Shown one piece after another: positions 56,125-64,000 of a stretch of DNA of 64,000 nucleotides. Within the stretch, counting starts at the first letter, position 1. Each line of letters opens with the position of its first letter. The notes under the pieces were generated by a model that saw nothing but the letters and a program-made list of their open reading frames with translations, was not told where the DNA came from and did no database searches. The DNA is from Antennarius striatus (taxonomy: Eukaryota; Chordata; Actinopteri; Lophiiformes; Antennariidae): positions 2,872,001-2,936,000 of the forward strand of contig NC_090780.1 of NCBI RefSeq assembly GCF_040054535.1, in the 5' to 3' direction. A program made the translations under genes and the position numbers.

Positions 56125-57689
56125 CACAAATCCACACATAGTCATGGAGAAGTAGTGTGTTATCGCATCCCCCTGCTGGGGAGGGAAACAGGGATGCATC
56201 AGAGGAGCTGTGCATCCTGCCGGCTGACAGCAGTGAAACCGATCCACCGACCTGTTTGCCATTTTTAATTGCAGTCATAACACAGTGAAAACAATCAATA
56301 CGTTCTCCTCCTCTCATCAATCCTGCTTCCGCCCCAACTGTTTTTCTCTCTCTCGTTTCCTTCTATACTCTTCTTTCAACCTGCTTCCATCTAAATATTT
56401 CTAAAAAAAAGGTGTCAAAGAAGGCTATGGAAGGATGAGGTTTGTTGGGGGAAAAGGGATTAGGTGGTGTAAACTAATGTGCTGCTGGAGAAAGATGATC
56501 TGCTGTGGCTACGAGTGGCTGATTGATCCTGTAGAGCGCCGTTCATCCATCTCTGTCCCGCTGCGCTGCATTAACCTCCAGCTGTTTGCCTCCTCTTTCA
56601 CCTCTGCTCTCTTTCCGGTGGCGTCGTGTCCTGACCCTCTCGTGCAGCAGTGAAAGGTTCTGCAGGAAGGAAAAAAGGAGGTCATGACTTCCTGCTCCCT
56701 TCAAGGAGCGACGGAGGAGAGCTAAGGTGCAACCCAGACACACCGTGTTACTTCACCTTATGCATGAAATTGATTTCAATTAAATTTCTTAATTAAAAAA
56801 ATAAATAAATCAAGTTTCTAACCATGCAATAAACAGCTAGAATAAGCTTAAATATGCAAAGTGTGTGAAGTATGCTAAAAGTGATACAGTTAGTGAAACG
56901 CAGCATGTACAGTCATATCACCGTTACACAGAAATCTAATTAACACAAACACATAACGCAGCAGCTTCTGCTGCTGTTTAGTCAAACATGTTTTTATTAC
57001 ACTTCACATTTATATCTGCCACTGGATGCCAACATAATTATTTCCCAAGGGACCAGGGAATAGAATGGCTACAATAGCTTTATGTCAATTAACACAGTTT
57101 AACAGAGAGCGGCTGTCCATTTGAATGAGCGTGTTCTGATAACAGCTACTTGTTAATTGAAAGACTAATGTGTTGCTGCATGAGTTGTTACTTTTTTTAA
57201 ATTTTTTTATTTTCCAGACAATTAACATGTTTTATTCCCACAGAATATAATAAGCCATCAAAGGTAACACAAGTCAGACGAGGTGCGGTGAGGTGAAATC
57301 GTGCTGTTTGATGTCTGGAGACATCTTCGCTTTGAACAACATCGGTCAAACCTTTGATTTCCAAAGCTATCGTGTATTCTGCCAATCATTTTTACCAGAG
57401 ACAATTGCAAAGCACAAAAGAGACAGAGAGTCCAATTTTCAGAGCTTCACTCGTCTGTGAAATATTGCTTTCATGCATGGTTACTATTAACATTATGAGG
57501 GGAAGTTAGAGGGGGAAAGATTAACTCGGACTTCAGTAGTTTTTGACCGAAGGGAAAACGTTCAGTGTTTGAATGGTCGCAGTGATTTCCTACAAATGAA
57601 TTTCGTGCAAATCGCAGATATACTTTTGTTCATCCACCCATTTATTCCACTCTAACGGTCTTGTCTACTTACACTTATAGCCAGCTGAA

Positions 57690-57870
57690 TATGAGTGAAA
57701 GGCAGGGTACACCCCGGAGGAGACGCCAGCTCATCACAGGGCCAAACAAAAGTCAAACAGACACGCTCACACTCACACCTATGGACAATTTGGTGTGGTC
57801 AGTTCACCTGAGATGAATGTTTTTAGTGGTGGGAGGAATCCAGAAAAACCCAGAACTTTCTTGCGCCTCA
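57690..57870 (+). repeat. common fish interspersed repeat
   Basis: GGCAGGGTACACCCCGGAGG, CAGCTCATCACAGGGCCA, CACTCACACCTATGGACAAT and GTGGGAGGAATCCAGAAAAA in this order match the abundant fish repeat with the same series of phrases. A short relative is near 26,020. Confidence 0.6.
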
Positions 57871-60800
57871 TGTATTCACATCAGGGCAACAATCCCGAGA
57901 ACATTTCCAAACATGGTTTTGTTTTTCACATACTAAACGTAATTTCCCAGATGAACTCTAATTCCCTGACTAGAACTCCGCCAGAGTTGCATTTGAGCGT
58001 CTACCAGCAGGCTTCATCATTTAGCATTTCTCACAATCTCAGAGCCAGACTTCTAAATTTGAAATAAAATCAGTGTGAACTCCAAATAAGTAATTCTTTA
58101 ACACCCTTTGTGATCGAAGTATATGCTTGCAATTTCTTTTAAATCATCTTTTACATGAAAATTGATTGCTTTCACTAGTAGGTGCCTGTTTTGCCAAGCC
58201 CTTATGTTATACAAGTAGCGGCGCATTACGGCTTACTTTCTCCTCCGGAGTTCAACAGAATGATCGGCAGAACACTAATGAAATAAGACACAAAGACGAG
58301 CGAGGGGACAGGGGTCACAATGAGGCCAGCATGTGAATATTTAATACGTTTTTAATGGAAAGAAGTCTTTAGGGTTAATTCTTCCTTAAAGTTAATTGCA
58401 ATGTCCTTATACTCATAGGAGTGTAATTCTGTGAACAGGGGACTGTGGTAGAGTTCCCATGCTGGCTCTTGATGGGGCATCAGCTGTGGAAAATTGTTGT
58501 CCACTCAAAACGGCAGCAACAAGCTAAAAGTTAAAGTTTTTCATCATGGAAAATAAAAAGCACACAACAAAAATGCAACTGTGTTGTTCGATACACCAGC
58601 AGTGAAAGGGATCTGCCTGAAAGTCAACTTTTGCAACAGAACATTAACTGAAACATTTCAGTGGTTTTTGGCTGGCAGCTCGATTTGTTAAAATGTCAAA
58701 ACAATAAATATAAAGTAAGAGGAAATTACTTGCATTACTTGGCTTTCAAAAATCTCTTGATGTTCATCTCAGGTTGAGCCCAAGGCTGTAAGTGCACAAA
58801 GTTTGTGGATGATGTTTGGAAAAGTTTTTTTTCCCACAGGCAGGTTTTTTTTTTTAACGTGTGTTGAACCAGAGATGCAGATAAATAACCAACCATAACC
58901 AAACCAAGTTTCTGATATCAAAAATATGTGATGGGTCTATCAGTAAAAAACATCTTCAGACACCACTGATAGTATCAGACACACGACATACTGAGGAATC
59001 AAAGCAATAATGGGTCATACTTTTACACCTATTATTTGGTGTGAAAATGCCTGCCGGTGAGCAAAACCCTACAGCTGGCTGGGTATGATTTGCACTAAAC
59101 AGGGATTTAATAACTGCTTAGAAGTCTAGGGATTTATTTTACAAAGTTAGTTTATAACAAGACTTGAAGGAGAAAGGAGAAAGCCCCTCAGCTCACTGCA
59201 CCACAGAGAGTCATGGTTCAGCTGTGGGTTTCGAGGCTTTGGGCTGATGGCTTCCCCTCCTGTCGATAAAGGTGTCCTTGACTGATAAAGATCATTGCCC
59301 ACTAGGGCAGAAGGCATTTGTTTGTACCGAAACCTGCAGATCCTTATTAGATCTAATGACCATCTGTCTATGAAGACCTCGTCCGTCACCTTCTAATGAC
59401 ATCATCCTGTGGATCGGCGCCAAAACAAACCGTAAAGCGGGTTCGACGTGAGCTGGAGACAGACTGATCAGAGTCAAGAGTTTTCTGTTCCTTCAGTGTC
59501 CAAGGGGTTGCTAAAGAGACGCATCAGTGGGACCCCAGAGTGTGTTCATGTTACCTGGCAACTTCCACTGAGTAGGTTGTCACCATGTGGCCTTGGTCAC
59601 AATAAAAAGCCAATCGGCATGAAATGAGAGGAGAGGAGAGGAACTTTTTTTTAAAAATACATCAGGCTTATATTTCCATCTGACGTCAATGATTTTTTTT
59701 TTCCTGAATGAAGCCGTGTCCCTAACTCTGTGGCATTTAATTTAATAGCAGACATTTAAAAAAAGGAATGGCACCAACTACGTTCCTGTTGTTGTTGTTT
59801 CTGAGGTTCGAAGGCGTAACTTGCCGTTACGTACCGTCAAAATCTGCTCCAACACAGTTATTATAAATAGCATCCTTGGGATGCTCCACCGGTCAATCCA
59901 ATGGAGAAACGGATTCTGAAAGCAGTTTATCGGTCGTTAGGTCTGACTCTACTTCACAGTCCACCATGAAAGAAGAAATCTCCTCTCTACTTTGTTAATT
60001 CTGTGCTAAGAAATCCCCACGCCTCTCACAACTGTGGCCTCTTTTGTTTGAAGAAAGGTTCTAGCAGAATTTGAGGGTGTACTTGTCTTTTAAATATGGC
60101 AGAGGAGGCTAAGCTGGCATAGTAACCCAAAACCCTCGCATCTTCTCTCTGACATAGTTGTGTTCCAGGTTTTAACAGAAATGTATTCAACTAGATGTTT
60201 GAATACATGCAGGAATTCCTGTTAAATGCGTTGAGATGCAGACAGGTTCATTAACGTGGCCTTTAAAGCACACACTGGTGCCAACACCACTGCTGGTCCA
60301 AATGTTTCACAAATTAAAACATAACACACAATGAATTGTGCATTACCTTTTACTTCATGATCTGATGTAATTAAGTTATGATGTTCATGCATTCATGGAA
60401 CTACCAGAGCTGCTGCCAGTACTGTACATTTGAGGCTTCTTTTCAATTTTTGTGCTTTAAAAAGTCCATTTGTAAAATAAAGACAGACTTCTACGCAGAC
60501 AAATATGGAAATGTATTCATAAAACAGCATACATGAATGTGCACTAAGAAATGAGAGCAAGGTCTCTGAGGTATCTCTGAGGAGCATTCCACCGCCATCA
60601 GAAAGCTATTCTGGAATTGTTCCGATAAGAGCAGAGAACCGTGACTGCAGATAAACTCGTGTTTATGTGTGTAAGCAATTCAATATCTACTGTAATACCA
60701 AACCCATGTGTGTCACTGCTGCATAATGTCTCCTCAGAAGTCACACTGCCTCACTGGAACATGACTCATCTTCCTGGTGCTGTTGATCAATATAAGATGC

Positions 60801-61179
60801 CTCATTGTCACAGTCAGTACTGTGGCAAATGGCAATTATGGACACATTATGAACACCTTCACGGATGAGCTCCTTTCTCCTGCAGGCAATATGGTTTCTA
60901 TGACAGATCTGGCACCGGTGGTCTTACAATACATCTGTGTTATTGCTCATGTTTGGCACGCTCACTCTGATATATTTCAATGTTCCGTTCAATCACCTAC
61001 AAGAGAATTAAAAGAGGATGCGAACGGATATTTCTGTCAGGGATAGTACAAGTCCAAGCTGATGGCATCTAATTCAGGAAGCAACGGTCAAAGTCACCAA
61101 CAGTCACTCATCCTCATGATCCATGATAACATAATCAATCATAGTACAATAGCAAATCCTTACAGTTTTCAGATCAATA

Positions 61180-61359
61180 AAATATTTGTATGACAATCCT
61201 TTTCAGCTGCAAACAAGTTATATTCATTGGAGTTGAGAAGTCTAAAGGTGTACTTTGAGTCTCCACTTGTGGTTTTTCCTGAAAAACCACATTGATCTTA
61301 ATGTCTTTGTCAGGAATATGAGCAGCTGTCACACCAGGGAACTTCTGCATTTGCACAAC
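61180..61359 (-). other. possible terminal exon of the HIPK-like locus
   Basis: A splice acceptor (TTTTATCTCCAG) precedes an open stretch reading VVQMQKFPGVTAAHIPDKDI and ending at a stop near 61,174. No family was recognised. It lies downstream, on the same strand, of the kinase-like exons, which is the only reason to link it to them. Confidence 0.35.
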
Positions 61360-61985
61360 CTGGAGATAAAACACAGCGTAGTTCCATTCACTGAACTGTC
61401 CTGTTCATACATCGTTCCGCATTGGTAACCATTTGTCATCATATGGAGGTGATGTTCAGTACATTTACAAGTCGTGATGTTCAGTACATTTACAAGTCAT
61501 GAAACGCAATAACTATTTTAACTATGAAAAGTGTGTGCCCTGAGCCGCTAGATGAAGCTCTTGTTTCCAGCAGCTATAATGAAGTGGGATAAGTGTGTGT
61601 GGTGCAAGACGGCGAGCAACAGCCTCCTCAGTCTTCAGAACGCTGACCTGACCCAACAAACAAATAGACTGATTACAACAGATATCTTATCGTGGCTTCA
61701 TCTGAGTCACCAGGATAAAGACCATTACAGAGCCCACACACCAGATAGCAATGGTCTCAGAAAGTGGAAGGTAAAAAAATTTTTAAAAAAAACTTCTGGA
61801 GCCCTAAATGCAGAAGAATATGTAAATTGCATATTGTAAATATTTAAGATGTACATGGAGCATATCTCAAATTAAATAACGAGCAAGTACAGGTCCCCCA
61901 TACCTGCTTCTTTATGATAAATCCAGGAACTACTTACTTAAATCAGTACTGTTTTATAATTTGTTGGTATTTTAATAGACTTTAC

Positions 61986-62400
61986 CTGAAATATTGGTGC
62001 TGTAGTTGAATTGTCGTACTGAGTTCCTGTTCAGACCAGTGCGTGGCCAAGCCAAAGTCTATCAGCTTGACATGGCGGGGGTCTCCAGTGATCTACAGCT
62101 ATTATATCATTTGGTTCTATGTCACTGTGGACCTGCAACGCCTCAGCCATCTGCAGAACACAGGCAGGGATGTATTTTCAGTTTCTTGCAGGGTTTTAAC
62201 CGACAGGGTTGTGTGCTTTATATCTGCCACTGAAGTTACTCTGATTTCACTCAGAATCATTGGCTGCATCATTTCATTGTAAGTCTTTATCCAGGAGTTC
62301 AAATGCTGGTGCCTTTCCAGCGATGAGGTCAAATAGAACAGACATTTGGCATCAATGTGCTGATCAAGGGAAAGGGTCAGGGAGAATCTGGTATTGAACT
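61986..62400 (-). pseudogene. broken HIPK-like kinase catalytic exons
   Basis: Exon 62150-61986 (acceptor CTGCAG/ATGGC, donor CAG/GTAAAG) encodes MAEALQVHSDIEPND and, after a frameshift, RHVKLIDFGLATHWSEQ. This is the HSDIKPxN catalytic loop and DFG segment of HIPK-type kinases with Lys to Glu and Asn to Asp changes. Upstream (62,400-62,245) are pieces like AGKAPAFELLDKDL and PMILSEIRVTS, again in changing frames. It is clearly kinase-derived and clearly broken. Confidence 0.65.
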
Positions 62401-62584
62401 GGATCTCAAAAGGTCAAAGTGTTCACTGCTTAATTCTAAATGCTAAAACACTGAATTTTAGCATGAGCGCCGAACCAGCTGTTAGAATTATTGCTAACAT
62501 GAGCTAACAAACTGACTGGAATATACAGACTAGATAAGAGCCTCTCCTTGCTGGAAGGTGTAACCATTGTTTGATCGTCTTTAC

Positions 62585-62864
62585 CTGAACTTAGAACAGA
62601 AGTTCCCCAGCTTAACTCTGAGAGGTCGTGTCCTTCGGTCCTCCGTAATGACGTTTTCCTGTGATACATTTCCATGGATCACCCCGATTGCCATCTGCAG
62701 AAAACAAGCGTTACACTGGTTGTATTTCCCAGTTTAATAGTGACAGTTATGGGCTGTCTATCTTTGTATTGTGGTCTTACTTTTTGGATGATGTCACTGA
62801 CGTCATTCAGGCTCACAGTGTTCATGTTTTTGGAGACGTATCCTTCCAAATCAATATGTAATGT
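62585..62864 (-). CDS. HIPK-like pseudokinase, two open exons (partial)
   Basis: Exons 62864-62781 and 62694-62585 join in frame across GTAAGA and CTGCAG borders to about 64 residues: EGYVSKNMNTVSLNDVSDII, then MAIGVIHGNVSQENVITED and LRVKLGNFCSKF. Position and wording match the catalytic loop and DFG region of HIPK-type kinases, which are strongly expanded in fish. The catalytic Asp of HRD is Asn (HGN) and the metal-binding Asp of DFG is Asn (GNF). Both exons are free of stops, unlike the neighbouring copy. Upstream ATP-binding exons should lie beyond 62,900 but were not recognised before the window end, so the gene is partial here. Confidence 0.5.
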
Positions 62865-62938
62865 CTGCAATGCCAGGGATTTAGTGTTTTTATTACTCTA
62901 ATTATTTTCTCATTTCAGTCATCTAATGATCTAAAACC

Positions 62939-62947
62939 GTGTGTGTG

Positions 62948-62992
<45 letters not shown>
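62939..62992. repeat. (GT)n microsatellite
   Basis: About 27 GT units with one GC interruption. Confidence 0.95.
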
Positions 62993-64000
62993 CAGTGGTA
63001 GCAAAGTTTTAACAAAGGGCAATGAACCTGAAGCAAAAGAAACATTTCATTGTTATCTTACAAACACTGCGTCTCTCTCCCACCTATTCAATATTTTTTA
63101 AAAGAGATTATTTTCCAGTGTTTCTGATTCTGTGTATAACACAAACGTAATGTATTACTTATATATGTTGTGGATTATTGTTGCCTTTTAAGTCCACTTT
63201 TGATGAGTAGAAAGTCATTGGTGTGGAGTATTTTCATTTTTAGGCTTTATTAAATTTAAATGTGACTCTTCTAATTTGAGGCTTCCACCTCAAGCTGACC
63301 AAGCACCACTCAGCTCCAGAGCGGCACTAATACCCTACTTTAAAAAAATAAAATAACAGCAACTATGTCGTTCTTTCCACTTTAATCCCCACATTTTGAG
63401 GAATCTTGTCAGTGTTTTGGAATCTACAGCCGAGTATTTTGATGAGCAAATTGCTGCTTTCTATGTTCAAACTCCAAAGCCATGTTTCAGACATCTAACT
63501 GCAAATCGATCGCTGTTTTATATCCATCCATCCATCAACAGTATGGCGCCGCTGTGTTGTGTGTCATCTGTTAACACAATCATCCTGTCAAACACTAGGG
63601 AATGTAAATCTGTCATTGCAATAAGAGCATTAAATTAAACAATCATATCGGTAAAAGACATGTTTTTCTTTATTCATGGTTCTTCACGGAGCAGTCGGCC
63701 ACAAAGGTAGTTCCACTATTCTCTGTAGCTTCTTAAAAGGAGTAAGTTTGTTGTGTTTTTGTGAGATAACAGTCTGATTTTATTATTATATATTGCAAAA
63801 CCTTGCAGGGATTTTGGGTTACTTTTCTATAAATGTTGCACTAAAAAGCCATCGTGTCCCAGTATGTAATACTTACACACAATGTTATTACTCAAAAGAA
63901 TGAGCAAATAGACCCACAAAGCAAACACTCAAAATATAAAACATTTCTAGATAACTACCAGAACTTAGAGAGCCACAAAAATAAATAACGCAATCTTCTG
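62993..64000. other. right end of window, no gene recognised
   Basis: AT-rich sequence without family-like open frames or clear repeats. Confidence 0.4.

Larger units (their letters stand above)
53901..61150. other. long gene-free region
   Basis: No exon of recognisable family was found. Present are a C-run and A-run (54,840-54,875; 55,041-55,070), a CA repeat (56,089-56,122), and a fish repeat near 57,690-57,870. Several mixed-sequence blocks such as 54,660-54,760 and 56,930-57,160 look more complex than ordinary AT-rich spacer and could be conserved non-coding elements, but that cannot be judged from one sequence. Confidence 0.4.

Noticed and set aside
59147-59477. Overlapping minus-strand frames of 61-80 codons near 59,150-59,480
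   Set aside because: No family resemblance, no splice borders in register, and composition typical of chance frames.

Overview
This window is nuclear DNA of a ray-finned (teleost) fish. The genes are split into short exons with GT/AG borders, the proteins are vertebrate, and the space between them is filled with microsatellites and fish-type transposons (RTE LINEs, tRNA-derived SINEs, hAT and TA-flanked miniature elements). Every protein name comes from reading the translated exons against remembered family sequences; no database search was run.

Left third (1-20,000). The minus strand carries most of itch, a NEDD4-family HECT ubiquitin ligase. Twenty coding exons (776 codons) join in frame; the last exons, with the catalytic cysteine, lie left of position 1. 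Head-to-head with it on the plus strand is bloc1s1 (four exons, 125 aa), followed by an rdh5-type retinol dehydrogenase (five exons, 332 aa). The bloc1s1-rdh5 pair is also adjacent in human. An antisense scrap of a SMAD2/3 MH1 exon lies between them.

Middle (20,000-47,000). A nearly full-length but broken RTE LINE (minus) is followed by a gene-poor stretch. Next come a chymotrypsin-like elastase gene (cela1 type, minus, 270 aa) and about 11 kb full of insertions: a decayed hAT transposase, a second RTE copy with a 20-bp target duplication, a SINE, and a hAT element of 2,026 bp with perfect 8-bp target duplications. A dnajb13-like gene (plus) follows; its J domain is missing and its first visible exon is frameshifted.

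Right third (47,000-64,000). Two more elastase genes lie in tandem on the minus strand. The three elastase genes share the same eight-exon plan, the same splice phases, a TATA box and an upstream CACCTG box. The middle gene (269 aa, fully open) has lost two of its three catalytic residues, His to Gln and Ser to Phe, while keeping the catalytic Asp, the activation site and all eight cysteines. It is the best candidate here for something new: an apparently intact pancreatic pseudoprotease. The last 10 kb have no clear gene except pieces of a HIPK-like kinase locus near 61,200-62,870; one pair of its exons is open but encodes HGN and GNF where an active kinase has HRD and DFG.
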